A stretch of DNA of 64,000 nucleotides from Planctomycetota bacterium (GTDB taxonomy: Bacteria > Planctomycetota > B15-G4 > SIAN01): positions 36,167-100,166 of the forward strand of contig JAEUIC010000039.1 in NCBI GenBank assembly GCA_016795285.1, written 5' to 3'. The position numbers and the translations under genes are program-made. Under the pieces are notes generated by a model. The model had not been told where the DNA came from, did no database searches, and saw only the letters and a list, made by a program, of their open reading frames with translations. Each line of letters starts with the position of its first letter. Position 1 is the first letter of the stretch. Positions 45,760-54,959 of this stretch are shown piece by piece.

Positions 45760-45825
45760 CGGCGACTCCATCCGCGATCGGCAGGTACGTCGCGCGATCC
45801 ACGGATCGCGCCACGCCGCCTCCGC

Positions 45826-48582
45826 CTACTCGAACCGCAGCTCCTGCTCCGGGCTCGCGTTCACCCGGCCGTCGAAGCCGAGCGCGAAGCCCTGCAGGTT
45901 CCAGCTCGTGCCAGCGAGGCCGGGGGGGACGACGCCGCACGCGTACCACTCGCCAGCGACATCGAACGACCCGAAGCCGAGCAGCTGGCCGTCGGGCACG
46001 CCGTCGATCGCGGTGCGCACGAGGACGGCGGGGGCGCCGGTCGGCGCGCCGCGCAGCCACGCGAAGACGGTGGTGTTCGCGACGGCGGCCGGCGGCTCGA
46101 TCTGCAGCAGCAGCTCGGAGAGGCGGACCATCCAGACCGCGCTGCTCGGCGCGTAGCGGTCGAACTCGGCCGCGATCAGGTCGGGGAGCGCGTCGCCGCT
46201 CGGCGAGCCGGCCGCTTGCCACGGCGCCGCACCGGCGACGGTGAGGTTCCCGAGCCCCGACAACGTCCCCTCGAACTGTCGCATCAGCAGGCCGAGCGTC
46301 GCGCCGGAGCGCACCTCGACCCGCAGCGGCGCGTGGGCGATCGCGGCCCAGTCGCCGATCGAGTCGCCGTTCACGTCGGGGAGCGGCGCGATCTCGGAGC
46401 CGATCCGGTCGCCGATGACGCTGCTCTCGAGCTTCGCGTGGAGCCGCGCACCGCCGCCGGCGAAGAGATGGACGATCCCGCCGCGCATCGCCGTCGTGCT
46501 GATCGACCGCACCGCGAACTCGCGGGCGCCGTCGCCGTCGAGGTCGTCGAGCGCCGCCACCTCGCTGCCGAACCGCTCGTGGAGGTCGCTGCCGAACCGC
46601 TCGCGCAGCTGCGTGCCGTCGACTCCGGAGAGCAGCGCCACGCGGCCGGTGGTGATGCGGCCGTCGAAGCCGTCCGGCGCGCCGACGACCCAGTCGCCGA
46701 CGCCGTCGCCATCCTGGTCGCCGACGAAGGCGCACGCGGTGCCGAACTCCTCGACGCCGAGGCCGGCGACGCCGAAGCGGAGCGTGCCGCTCGCGACGTC
46801 GTAGCAGTCGACGCGGCCGGCGTGGTTCCCGTCGCGCGGCGAGCCGATCAGCAGCTCGATCGCGCCGCTGCCGGGCTGCACGCCGGCGGCGAGGTGCTCG
46901 CCGAAGCCGGTGGCGACCGGATCGCCCCCGTCGAACGCGCGCAGCCGCCGGCCATCGGCGCTGGAACGGACGTCGACCCGCGACTTCACGCCGAGCCGCC
47001 GCTGCGTGCCGACCGCGATCTCGTCGTGGCCGTCGCCGTCGAGGTCGGGCAGCGCGACGACGTCGCCGCTCGGGTCGTAGGTCGTCGGCAGCCGCCGGAT
47101 CGCGCTGCCGTCGCGGCCCGAGTGGATCAGCAGCCCCTCGCCCGCCACCGAGCCCGGGCTGGCCGCCACGAAGTCGGTCGCGCCGTCGCCGTCCACGTCC
47201 TCGAGCAGCGCGAGCGGCCCGCCGAACGGGCGGTTCCACGCCACGCCGAGCCGCTCGTGCAGCAGCGCTCCGCTCGGCAACGCGTGCGACGCGAGCGCGC
47301 CGCTGCTCGCCTCGGCGGTGCCGACGTCGGGGTCGCCGATCAGGAGGTCGGCGTGACCGTCGCCGTCGAGATCGGCGTCGGCGACCAGCGTCCGCCCGAA
47401 GGCATGGCCATCGGGTCCTCGGAGGGCGACGACCTCGCTGCCGTCGCTGCCCCGCCGCAGCGAGACGGTCGGCTGGCGAGTGACCTGGAACGGATCGTCG
47501 GCCAGCACGAGCTCGGGGATGGCGTCGCCGTCGAGATCGCCGCAACGCGCCGCCACCACCCACGACGCGCCGATGCCGCCGCGCAGCCGCAGCAGCTCGC
47601 TGCCGTCGGCGCCGCTCAGCACGAAGCAGGCGCTGGCGACGAACAGGGAGACCGGCGGCGCGCCGACCGCGAAGTCGGGTGCGCCGTCGCCGTCGAGGTC
47701 GCCGACGGGAGCGATCGAGCTCGGCAGGAAGGCGCTATCACCGGCGCGATTGAAGCGGACCGCGAGGAGCTCTGCGCCAGTCGCCGGCGAGACGATGCGA
47801 GCGACCCGGTCGCGCGCTCCCGTCCCGTCCTCGTCGAGCAACGCCAGCTCGGCGCTGCCGTCGCCGTCGAGGTCGTCCTGCCGCACCAGCCGCTCGCGCT
47901 CCCCGAGCTGCACGAACTTCGCGCTGCCGAAGAAGCTGCGCAGCACGACGCCCTGTGCGCCGTCGACGACGTGGACCGCACCCGAATCGCGGCCGTTCCC
48001 GTCCTCGTCGGGTGCGCCGACCGCGTAGTCGGGGAAGTGGTCGCCGGTCAGGTCGCCGACCGCGACGACGGTGGTGCCGAAGCGGCTCTGCGCTGCCGGC
48101 GCGGCGTACTCGCGCAGCAGGCGGCCGTCGACTCCCGACACGACGCGCGCGACCTCGAGCCCGGCGATGCCGAGCAGCAGGTCGTTCACGCCGTCGCCGT
48201 CGAAGTCGCCCGCGTCGGCGACCGCGTCGCCGAAGCCCACCTGCGACTCGCCCTCGACCTCGAGCAGGAGCGAGAGATCGCGGCCGGAGAGGACGCGCAC
48301 CGCGCCCGGCACGCCGAGCACCTGCGGGAACGCGTCGGGCGCGCCCACCACGAAGTCGGCGATGCCATCGCCATCGCGATCGGGCAGCCGGGCGATCGAC
48401 CGGCCGAGCCGCTCGCTGTGCCAGCTGCCGCCGATCCGCCACGCCTCCTGTTGCGCCGCGGCGAGCGGCGACACGACCAGCGCCGCCACGGCGGCGGCCA
48501 CGGTGGAGGCCACGGCGGCGGCGAAGGTGCGCCGCGGTGTCGCCGGCAGCGCTTCGCGCGCGAGCCTCGTCGGGTGGATCAT
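45826..48582 (-). CDS. Secreted FG-GAP protein, copy 2
   Basis: The 918-residue product has a signal peptide ending before AQQEAWRIGG, FG-GAP repeats (for example LPDRDGDGIADFVVGAP, AGDFDGDGVNDLLLG, VGDQDGDGVGDWVVGAP), and the shared C-terminal domain (LSELLLQIEPP, IDGVPDGQLLGFGSFD, VPPGLAG, GFALGFDGRV) ending LRFE. The mature start (AQQExWRI) is shared with copies 3 and 4. The ATG at 48582 is chosen because the signal peptide follows and a GGAGAG lies 7-8 bases upstream; the frame is open to 48888. A 15-bp motif CCCGTTCGTGACATC lies on this strand about 90 bp upstream. Role: probably extracellular adhesion or display, by family. Confidence 0.87.
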   Translation of the reverse strand: MIHPTRLAREALPATPRRTFAAAVASTVAAAVAALVVSPLAAAQQEAWRIGGSWHSERLGRSIARLPDRDGDGIADFVVGAPDAFPQVLGVPGAVRVLSGRDLSLLLEVEGESQVGFGDAVADAGDFDGDGVNDLLLGIAGLEVARVVSGVDGRLLREYAAPAAQSRFGTTVVAVGDLTGDHFPDYAVGAPDEDGNGRDSGAVHVVDGAQGVVLRSFFGSAKFVQLGERERLVRQDDLDGDGSAELALLDEDGTGARDRVARIVSPATGAELLAVRFNRAGDSAFLPSSIAPVGDLDGDGAPDFAVGAPPVSLFVASACFVLSGADGSELLRLRGGIGASWVVAARCGDLDGDAIPELVLADDPFQVTRQPTVSLRRGSDGSEVVALRGPDGHAFGRTLVADADLDGDGHADLLIGDPDVGTAEASSGALASHALPSGALLHERLGVAWNRPFGGPLALLEDVDGDGATDFVAASPGSVAGEGLLIHSGRDGSAIRRLPTTYDPSGDVVALPDLDGDGHDEIAVGTQRRLGVKSRVDVRSSADGRRLRAFDGGDPVATGFGEHLAAGVQPGSGAIELLIGSPRDGNHAGRVDCYDVASGTLRFGVAGLGVEEFGTACAFVGDQDGDGVGDWVVGAPDGFDGRITTGRVALLSGVDGTQLRERFGSDLHERFGSEVAALDDLDGDGAREFAVRSISTTAMRGGIVHLFAGGGARLHAKLESSVIGDRIGSEIAPLPDVNGDSIGDWAAIAHAPLRVEVRSGATLGLLMRQFEGTLSGLGNLTVAGAAPWQAAGSPSGDALPDLIAAEFDRYAPSSAVWMVRLSELLLQIEPPAAVANTTVFAWLRGAPTGAPAVLVRTAIDGVPDGQLLGFGSFDVAGEWYACGVVPPGLAGTSWNLQGFALGFDGRVNASPEQELRFE

Positions 48583-48672
48583 CGCGTTCTCTCCTGCCGC
48601 CCTCGCCTTCCTCGCGACGGCAGGAGAATCGCCGCGAATCGCGAGACCGCAACCCCCGCGCCGGCGAGCCGC

Positions 48673-48687
48673 GATGTCACGAACGGG
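48673..48687 (-). promoter_or_regulatory. 15-bp motif upstream of FG-GAP copy 2
   Basis: CCCGTTCGTGACATC on the minus strand, about 90 bp before the start of copy 2. The identical 15-mer lies at 54807-54821 (plus strand) upstream of copy 3, and a one-base variant at 57841-57855 upstream of copy 4. It is a candidate regulator site; the changing orientation argues against a plain promoter. Confidence 0.4.
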
Positions 48688-48716
48688 GCGACCGGGGCGC
48701 CTGCTGCGGCGTGGCC

Positions 48717-48932
48717 TCAGTCCGCCAACTTCCGGCGCACGGTCGCCGCGAAGTGGAGCAGGTCGCCGAGCCGGTGCTCCAGCACGTCGTGCACGATCCG
48801 CAGGTCGACATCGGCGTAGCCGTGCACCAGGACGTTGCGGAAGCCGACGATCTGCCGCAGGACGTCGAGCCGTGCGTGGTCGAGCCACCCGGCTTGCTCG
48901 AGGCGCTGGCGGATGACGTCGGGGCTGGTCAT
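48717..48932 (-). pseudogene. HepT-like HEPN toxin, internally shortened
   Basis: The 71-residue product keeps the HEPN RNase motif (RNVLVHGYADVD, the R-x4-6-H box plus Tyr) and the C-terminal helix with LEHRLGDLLHF. HepT proteins are usually about 110-140 residues. Here the family-like opening MTSPDVIRQRLEQA jumps almost at once to the motif helix, so roughly 60 central residues are missing. The ATG overlaps the TGA of the MNT frame, as in intact MNT-HepT pairs. It is probably not a functional toxin. Confidence 0.6.
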
Positions 48933-49182
48933 CGCTTCGCGTGGTCGGCAGCGCGGTAGAGGGCGAGCAGCGGCACGAGATCCCAGTACTCCTTCATGGT
49001 GCGGACCTCGAAGGCGACGCGCCGAGCCGCGTCGCGCTCGACATCAGCAGCGCGACGTCGACGTCGCTGCCGGCCTTCGCGGTACCCCGTGCGACGCTGC
49101 CGTAGAGCCACGCCGCAGCGATCGGCCGCGGGCTCGCCGCGACGACTCCTCGCACGATCGATGCGACCTGCTCGCGCTCCAT
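48929..49182 (-). pseudogene. MNT-type nucleotidyltransferase antitoxin, deleted and frameshifted
   Basis: The first part encodes WLYGSVARGTAKAGSD then VDVAL, the GSxxRG...DxD signature of minimal nucleotidyltransferases that AMPylate HepT toxins. The frame then leaves the family and stops at 48994. A second frame gives ERDAARRVAFEVRTMKEYWD, then LVPLLALYR, the normal MNT C-terminus, and stops at 48929 on the HepT start. The middle third (about 40 codons) is missing between them. The gene is therefore broken. Confidence 0.6.
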
Positions 49183-49212
49183 GGCGCGGGAGGATCGCGC
49201 GCACGCCTCCGC

Positions 49213-51846
49213 CTACTGCAGTCGGACCATCCGCACGGCGCCGGGCGCGAGGAACGTCGTGACGGTGAGCTGCAGCGCATCCTGCGTGAAGGCGAGCGGC
49301 TGGCCGGTGATCGCGTCGGTGACGGCGCCGATCGTGCCGAGCGCGAGCGCCGCCTTGTCGACGGCGAGCGTCGCGTGGCGGCCGATCGTGCCGTCGTTCA
49401 GCAGCGTGAAGAGCGGCAGCGCGCCGAGCGGCGCATCGCCGAACCGCTCGCAGAGCAGGTCGCGGTGCGAGGTGGTGGCGTGCGTCACCGGCCGCCAGCC
49501 GGCGAGGTCGAGCTCGCGCACCAGCGGCACGTACTTCTTGAAGAGGCCGCGGTCGCGCTCGTAGAGCAGCGGATCCTCGAAGTAGGGGAAGGTCGCCGCG
49601 TCGGCCGAGAAGCAGCTGGCGAAGTGGCCGTAGAAGAGGCAGCGCTCCATGTAGCGGCGCATGTCGGCGTGGTCGAACTGCGCGAAGTCGGTGTTCTGGA
49701 GCAGGCAGAACGGGCGGCGGAAGGCGGCGACGCGGCGCCACAGGAGCGTCGCATCGCTCTCGGGTGCGCTGCCCCAGTTCGCCTCGATGCCGAGGTAGTC
49801 GAAGTGGAGCGCGGCGGCGCGCACGTGCGGCGTGAAGGCGTTGCCCATCAGCAGGCGGCCGGCGGCGCGCTCGCGCTCGGCGTGCGCGGCGGCGACCGCG
49901 GCGACCTGCGCCGGCGGCCAGAGCGCGACGGCGAAGCTGCCGCGCGCGAAGGTGAGCGGCGTGCGCGTGGCCGCGAAGTTCGAGCGGCGCAAGTCGAGGC
50001 GATCGGCGAAGTAGGTGGTGCAGGAGTCGAGGTAGGCGCCCTCGAGCGTCGCGCCGAGCGCGTTCCACGCCGCGGCCGATGCGTCGATGATCGCGGCGAA
50101 GTGGTCGAAGGGGGACGGCCAGCCGCGGCCGAGCGGATCGGGCAACCCCGCCTCCGGGTTGCACGAGACGAGGCAGCTCCAGCCGCTGCCCGAGATCCAT
50201 GGCCGCTGCAGGATCAGGTGGTGGTAGGCGCCGCTCGCGTCGTGCGCGCCGCCGACGTCGACCGCGCGCGCCAACGACGTGACGAGCGGCGGGTAGCCGA
50301 CGCCGCTCTGCTGCGCGGCGAGGCGCGCGAGCGCGTCTCCGTAGGTCGGCTGCGTCGCGAAGTCGCCGAGGTCGACCCAGTCGTCCCACGGCTCGACGTA
50401 GCAGAACGACGCGATGCCGAGCGCGTCGTCGGTGGCGACCGCGTTGTCGCCTTCATGCACCGCGAAGCCGAAGTCGGCGACGTTCGGGATCGTCGCGGGA
50501 GCGGTGAAGGCGATCCACGTGCCGGCGGGCCCGAAGCGCCGCTCGGCGAGGCGGGGGAAGAGCGCCGCCTGCTGCTCGAGGCCGCTGCGCATCGGGAAGC
50601 GCGGATCGGCGGCGGCGACGAAGGCGGCGAGGTGCGCGCGCGAGGGGGCCGCGAGCGGCTCCGGCGCGAGGCCGATCGGGAACGACAGCACGAGGCCGCC
50701 GCCCGGCTCGGTGGCGGCGCGGAGGCGGTAGGGGGCGGCGAGGCCGGGCGGGGCGCCGAACGCGAGTGCCGGAGCGCCGGCGGTCGCGCTCGAGAGCGCG
50801 AGCAGCGAGTAGTTCGCGAGGCGGCCGTCGCCGAACGGCAGCCCCTGCAGGGACTCCTCGAGGTCGAGGTACTCGAGCCACTGGTTGGTCCGCTCGACGC
50901 GCGTCGTGCCGCGCGGTTCGGTCTGCAGCAGCGCGCCGCCCAGCGCGAGCGGCAGGCGGAGCTCGACCTCGAGCGCGCGATCGCCGCCGCGTCGATCGGT
51001 CACGTCGATGGCGGCCACGATGCCGTGCGCCGCGCCGCGCCACTCGAGCGCGACGTCCAAGTCGAGCGCCGCGAGCGTCCCGCGCTGGCGCGCGAAGCGG
51101 CCGGCGGGATCGGCCTGCAGCGGGGCGGCGAGGCGCGCGCGCACGCGGCCAGCGGGCGTCACCGCGCGCGCGGCGTCGATCCAGCAGCTGCCCGGCTCGA
51201 CCTTCTGCCACGCCGCGAAGAGGCGCGCGGCGCGCGGCGGCGCCGTGACGATGCGGGCGATCGGCGTGAACGAGCTGCCCGCCGGCTCGGGATCGCCGAG
51301 CACGACGCCGAGCGTCTGCCAGCTCGCGTCGACCCAGATCGCGACGAGCCGCGCCGCCGCGCCCTGCTTGCGGGCAGAGAGCAGCAGCTCCTCGCCCGGA
51401 GTCACGGCGAACGAGTAGCTCTCGATTGCCTCGCCGCCGCTGCCATCGAGGCGGAGGCTCCGGGTGCCGTCGTCGGCGACGCTCGCGTCCAGCGTCGCGC
51501 TGCCGCCGCTGCCCCAGAAGTCGGCGAAGAGCCACGCGTCGGGGAGCGAGTCGCCGTCCTGGTCCTGCTCGAAGGAGGGGTTGGCGAGGCGGTTCGTCTC
51601 GCCGGCCGTCGGCGTGCCGAGCGCCGCGACGTCGGTGACGAAGAGGCCGCCGCTGGAGCGGTCGGAGCCGCCGTTCGCGCCGCCCTCGAGCTCGAACGGA
51701 CGCGCGCCGTGCGCGATGCGGGCGAAGCGGCCGTCGGCCGTGAAGCCGAGCTCGAGCCGATCGGCCGAGCGGACCGCGCCGACGGCGACGAGGCGGTCGG
51801 ACTGCGCGAGCGCGGAAGCCAACAGCAGCGCGAAGGAGCCATCCAT
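49213..51846 (-). CDS. Large secreted protein, possibly a TIM-barrel glycosidase
   Basis: The 877-residue product has a short signal peptide (MDGSFALLLASALAQ). A jelly-roll-like region near residues 85-230 (LANPSFEQDQDGDSLPDAW, SLRLDGSGGE) resembles carbohydrate-binding modules. A long beta-rich part comes next, then a segment reminiscent of a TIM barrel (EGAYLDSCTTYFADRLDLRR, FDYLGIEANWG, LLQNTDFAQFDHADMRRYM). The C-terminus is a beta domain (LNDGTIGRHATLAVDK). No family is assigned and no catalytic pair is fixed. The frame is open to 51933, but those codons lie inside the 26-bp repeat, so the ATG at 51846 is used. It splits the FG-GAP series. Confidence 0.7.
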   Translation of the reverse strand: MDGSFALLLASALAQSDRLVAVGAVRSADRLELGFTADGRFARIAHGARPFELEGGANGGSDRSSGGLFVTDVAALGTPTAGETNRLANPSFEQDQDGDSLPDAWLFADFWGSGGSATLDASVADDGTRSLRLDGSGGEAIESYSFAVTPGEELLLSARKQGAAARLVAIWVDASWQTLGVVLGDPEPAGSSFTPIARIVTAPPRAARLFAAWQKVEPGSCWIDAARAVTPAGRVRARLAAPLQADPAGRFARQRGTLAALDLDVALEWRGAAHGIVAAIDVTDRRGGDRALEVELRLPLALGGALLQTEPRGTTRVERTNQWLEYLDLEESLQGLPFGDGRLANYSLLALSSATAGAPALAFGAPPGLAAPYRLRAATEPGGGLVLSFPIGLAPEPLAAPSRAHLAAFVAAADPRFPMRSGLEQQAALFPRLAERRFGPAGTWIAFTAPATIPNVADFGFAVHEGDNAVATDDALGIASFCYVEPWDDWVDLGDFATQPTYGDALARLAAQQSGVGYPPLVTSLARAVDVGGAHDASGAYHHLILQRPWISGSGWSCLVSCNPEAGLPDPLGRGWPSPFDHFAAIIDASAAAWNALGATLEGAYLDSCTTYFADRLDLRRSNFAATRTPLTFARGSFAVALWPPAQVAAVAAAHAERERAAGRLLMGNAFTPHVRAAALHFDYLGIEANWGSAPESDATLLWRRVAAFRRPFCLLQNTDFAQFDHADMRRYMERCLFYGHFASCFSADAATFPYFEDPLLYERDRGLFKKYVPLVRELDLAGWRPVTHATTSHRDLLCERFGDAPLGALPLFTLLNDGTIGRHATLAVDKAALALGTIGAVTDAITGQPLAFTQDALQLTVTTFLAPGAVRMVRLQ

Positions 51847-51889
51847 GCCGCCGGACGATAGGGGCCGCCACGCGGACGCGCGATGCCAC

Positions 51890-51960
51890 GGTGGCGGGGT
51901 TGATTCTTCCGCCGGAAGAATCCTCCCCGCCACCGTGGCGGAAGAATCAACCCCGCCACC
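51890..51960. repeat. 26-bp repeat locus: B unit plus inverted pair
   Basis: In the sense of the minus-strand FG-GAP gene ending at 51988 the order is as follows. A full core-B unit lies at 51960-51935, then a variant unit at 51934-51914, then an inverted B unit at 51913-51890. The last two form a 45-bp inverted repeat: 21-base arms (51890-51910 and 51914-51934) pairing in 19 positions around a 3-base loop. The array starts 27 bp past the stop. It also lies just before the start of the gene at 49213-51846. Confidence 0.88.
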
Positions 51961-51987
51961 GGCGTTCGCGCGCCACCTGCGTTCGCG

Positions 51988-54681
51988 TCATTCGAACTGG
52001 AGCAGCTGCGGGTCGGTGTCGATCACGCGGCCGTTGAAGCCGACCGCGTAGCCCTGCAGGGTGTACTCGAGCCCCGAGAGGCCGGGCGGGACGAGGTCGG
52101 TGACGGTGAACTGGCGCAGCGGGTCGAACATTCCGATCGCCACCCACTGGTAGATCGGCAGCCCGTTGATGTCGACGAGCAGGATCCCGCAGCGGTTGCC
52201 GGCCGGTCCGCCGCCGAGGCGCAATTCGATCGGCAGGCCCGCCTGGGCCGTCGGCGGATCGAAGTGGAGCAGCAGGTCGTCGAGCGCGACCATCCACGCC
52301 TCGGTGATGCCGCGTTGCGCGAAGCGGTCGATCAGCAGCAGGTCGCCGAACGAGTCGCCGTTGGCGGAGACGGGCGAGCGGGCCGCGCGCACCGCCACGT
52401 AGGTGTCGGCCGAAGGGTGGAACGCGACGTAGTACCGCCCGCCGGTGGCGCCGTCACGCAGCTCGTGGCGCGGAGGGGAGGCGGCCTGTGCGATCCACTC
52501 GAGGACGCCGTCGCCGTTCAGATCGTCGGTCGCCTCCAGCAAGCTCCCGAGCGCGGCGTTCGGCTGTCCGCCGCTCACCGTGCGCAGCAGCGCGCCGGTC
52601 GCGCCGCTGAGGAAGTGCACCTCGCCCTCGTTCACCGTCGCGCCCGTCGCGCTGGCTGCGAAGTCGATCACGCCATCGCCGTCGAGATCGCCCATCGCCG
52701 CCAGCGCGAGACCGAAGTGCTCGCGCGGGCCGGCGCCGAGAAGCTCGTACACCTCGGCGCCGCTGGCCCCCGACACCACCACGACGCGACCCGCGTAGCG
52801 ACCGGCGCCGCCGTGCCACGGCCCGCCGATCGCCCAATCCCCGACCGCGTCGCCGTCGACGTCGCCGAGGTACGCCATCGCGCTCCCGAAATCCTCGGCG
52901 TACCAGTTCCCGGTCGCGCGCATCAGCGACGCTCCGGTGACGAGGTCGAAGACCTCGACTTCGCCGGCGTCGTTGGCGCCCGAGGAGGACGACGGCGCAC
53001 CCACTGCGAGGCGCGCCGAGCCGTCGCTCTCGATCCCGAGCTCCAGGGCGGCGCCGAAGCCGCCGCCTGTCGTCGACGAGGAGACGAGATGGAGGAGCGT
53101 CTGTCCCGTCACGCTCGAGATCACGTCGACGCTGCTCACGCCGAACGCACCGAGACCGACCGCGAGATCGTCGAGACCGTCGCCGTCGCGATCGGGCACC
53201 GCGAGGAGCGCGAAGGGCGGGAGGGCGACCGGATGGACCCGCCACACGCTGCCGTCGCGGCCGGAATGGATGCGGACCTCGTCCGTCGAGAGGTCGGGAG
53301 TCGCGTGACTGGCGGCGAAGTCGGAGGCGCCGTCGCCGTCGAGGTCGCCGATCTGGGCGATCGCGCCCTTGAATCGATGGTCGACGCCGCGCCCCTCGAT
53401 GCGGGCGATCAGCGATCCGCTCGGCCAGCGCTGCAGCCGCAGCTCGCCGACGGAGACGCCGAGCCGATGGGCGTCTCTGTCGCCGATCGCGACATCGAGG
53501 GTGCCGTCGCCGTCGAAGTCGATGCCGGCGACGAAGTCGCGCCCGGTCGAGCCGGCCGGCGTGCCGACGATCGTCCCGAGCGAGTGGCCGTCGGTGCCGC
53601 TCGCGAGCTCGACGATCGGGTCGTTCGTCAGCGAGTCGGTGAACGAGAACGCGAAGTCAGGCGTTCCGTCGCCGTCGTGATCCCCGGCGCCGCCGACGCT
53701 GAACCATCCGTCGAGAACGTCGCGATCGATGCGCAGCAACGATCCCCGGCGCGCTCCCGAGAGCACGAACGCGCGACCCTGCACTTGCTGCGGGCGGTTC
53801 GGCACGCCGCCGACCACGAAGTCGCGAACGCCGTCGCCATCCTGGTCGCCGAGCGCGCTGATCGAGGTCAGGTCGACCGACTCGCGCACGCCGCTGTCGA
53901 ACTTCGCGCTGAAGAGGGGCGTCCCGGTCGCGGCGGAGAGCACGCGCACCACGCTGTACGGGAACTTCACGCCCGCCTCGGCGTCGAGCAGCCCGAGCTC
54001 GGCGACGCCATCGCCGTCGAGGTCGCCGAGGTTCGCCATCCGCTGCGGCCCGCCGAGCGCAGCGGAGGCGTCGCTGCCGTCGAAGCGGTGCAGCTCGACG
54101 CCGGTTGAACCGGAGAGGATGCGCACGACGCCGGCGCGCACCGAGCCGACCAGCTCCTTCGGCGCGCCGAGCGCGAAGTCGTCGATGCCGTCGCCATCGA
54201 CGTCGCCGAGCGCGACCGCTGCGGCGCCGAACTGGCCGGTCGGGTCGCTGCCGGTGAGCGTGTGCAGCAGCGCACCGGTCGCGCCCGAGTAGATGCGGCC
54301 GATGCCGCCGATCGTCGGGTCGCCGGCGCTGCCGACGTAGTGCTCACCGACGCCGTCGCCGTCGAGGTCGCCGAGCGCGGCGACCGCGAGGCCGAACTCC
54401 TCGCCGACGGGGCCGGCGAGCTCGCGCAGCAGCGAGAGGTCGCGGCCCGAGAGGAGCAGCGCACGGCCGGCCGGCGCGCCTTGGCTCGAGCCGGGCACGC
54501 CGACCAGCAGATCGACGACGCCGTCGCCGTCGTGGTCGCCGACCGCGGCGATCGCGTGGCCGAGCTGCTCGCTCTGCACGCGGCCGGCGACGCGCCAGAG
54601 CTCTTGTTGCGCGGCGGCGTCGGCAGCGAGCAGGGCGCCGAGGAGGGGAGCGGTTGCTGAGAAGCTTCGTGGTGGGTGCAT
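51988..54681 (-). CDS. Secreted FG-GAP protein, copy 3
   Basis: The 897-residue product has a signal peptide ending at AADAAAQQELWRV and FG-GAP repeats (VGDHDGDGVVDLLVGVPG, LGDLDGDGVGEHYVG, LGDVDGDAVGDWAIGGP). The shared C-terminal domain (LDDLLLHFDPP, INGLPIYQWVAIG, VPPGLSG, GYAVGFNGRV) ends LLQFE. It is the closest relative of copy 4 in layout. The ATG at 54681 precedes the signal peptide; the frame is open to 54741. A 26-bp repeat locus begins 27 bp after its stop. The family is predicted to be extracellular and calcium-binding. Confidence 0.87.
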   Translation of the reverse strand: MHPPRSFSATAPLLGALLAADAAAQQELWRVAGRVQSEQLGHAIAAVGDHDGDGVVDLLVGVPGSSQGAPAGRALLLSGRDLSLLRELAGPVGEEFGLAVAALGDLDGDGVGEHYVGSAGDPTIGGIGRIYSGATGALLHTLTGSDPTGQFGAAAVALGDVDGDGIDDFALGAPKELVGSVRAGVVRILSGSTGVELHRFDGSDASAALGGPQRMANLGDLDGDGVAELGLLDAEAGVKFPYSVVRVLSAATGTPLFSAKFDSGVRESVDLTSISALGDQDGDGVRDFVVGGVPNRPQQVQGRAFVLSGARRGSLLRIDRDVLDGWFSVGGAGDHDGDGTPDFAFSFTDSLTNDPIVELASGTDGHSLGTIVGTPAGSTGRDFVAGIDFDGDGTLDVAIGDRDAHRLGVSVGELRLQRWPSGSLIARIEGRGVDHRFKGAIAQIGDLDGDGASDFAASHATPDLSTDEVRIHSGRDGSVWRVHPVALPPFALLAVPDRDGDGLDDLAVGLGAFGVSSVDVISSVTGQTLLHLVSSSTTGGGFGAALELGIESDGSARLAVGAPSSSSGANDAGEVEVFDLVTGASLMRATGNWYAEDFGSAMAYLGDVDGDAVGDWAIGGPWHGGAGRYAGRVVVVSGASGAEVYELLGAGPREHFGLALAAMGDLDGDGVIDFAASATGATVNEGEVHFLSGATGALLRTVSGGQPNAALGSLLEATDDLNGDGVLEWIAQAASPPRHELRDGATGGRYYVAFHPSADTYVAVRAARSPVSANGDSFGDLLLIDRFAQRGITEAWMVALDDLLLHFDPPTAQAGLPIELRLGGGPAGNRCGILLVDINGLPIYQWVAIGMFDPLRQFTVTDLVPPGLSGLEYTLQGYAVGFNGRVIDTDPQLLQFE

Positions 54682-54806
54682 GGGCGGTCTCGCGATGGAA
54701 GAAGGGCCCCCGAGCGGTCGTTTCGCACGCAACGTCAGCACCCCGCGCCGGTTCGTCGTGCGCGAGCTGGAATACGGGCGGGGCTGGGAAGGTGCAGCGA
54801 CGCGCT

Positions 54807-54821
54807 CCCGTTCGTGACATC
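54807..54821 (+). promoter_or_regulatory. 15-bp motif upstream of FG-GAP copy 3
   Basis: CCCGTTCGTGACATC on the plus strand, about 126 bp before the start of the minus-strand copy 3. It is identical to the copy at 48673-48687 but in opposite orientation relative to the gene. Confidence 0.4.
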
Positions 54822-54926
54822 TCGCGACGCCGGCGCCGCGCCGAAACGACCGCGGCGGCGAAGGGTCGCCCCTCCGCCGCCGCGTTCGTGAATCCGATCG
54901 AGTGGGTGCTGCGGTGACTCGTCACC

Positions 54927-54952
54927 GTGGCGGAAGGATCAACCCCGCCACC
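54927..54952. repeat. 26-bp repeat, single B unit
   Basis: One unit with core TTGATCCTTCC (one base from the usual B core), in gene sense starting GGTGGCGGGG and closing CCGCCAC. It ends 7 bp from the stop codon of FG-GAP copy 4, the same spacing as at 2550. GTGGCGG and CCGCCAC form a 7-bp stem. Confidence 0.88.
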
Positions 54953-54959
54953 AAGTGGA

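Noticed and set aside
48717..48932. A functional HepT toxin
   Set aside because: Only 71 residues remain, lacking most of the HEPN bundle, and the antitoxin partner is frameshifted.
51847..51933. Extension of the secreted protein to an ATG at 51933
   Set aside because: The added codons are read from the 26-bp repeat and would bury the signal peptide.
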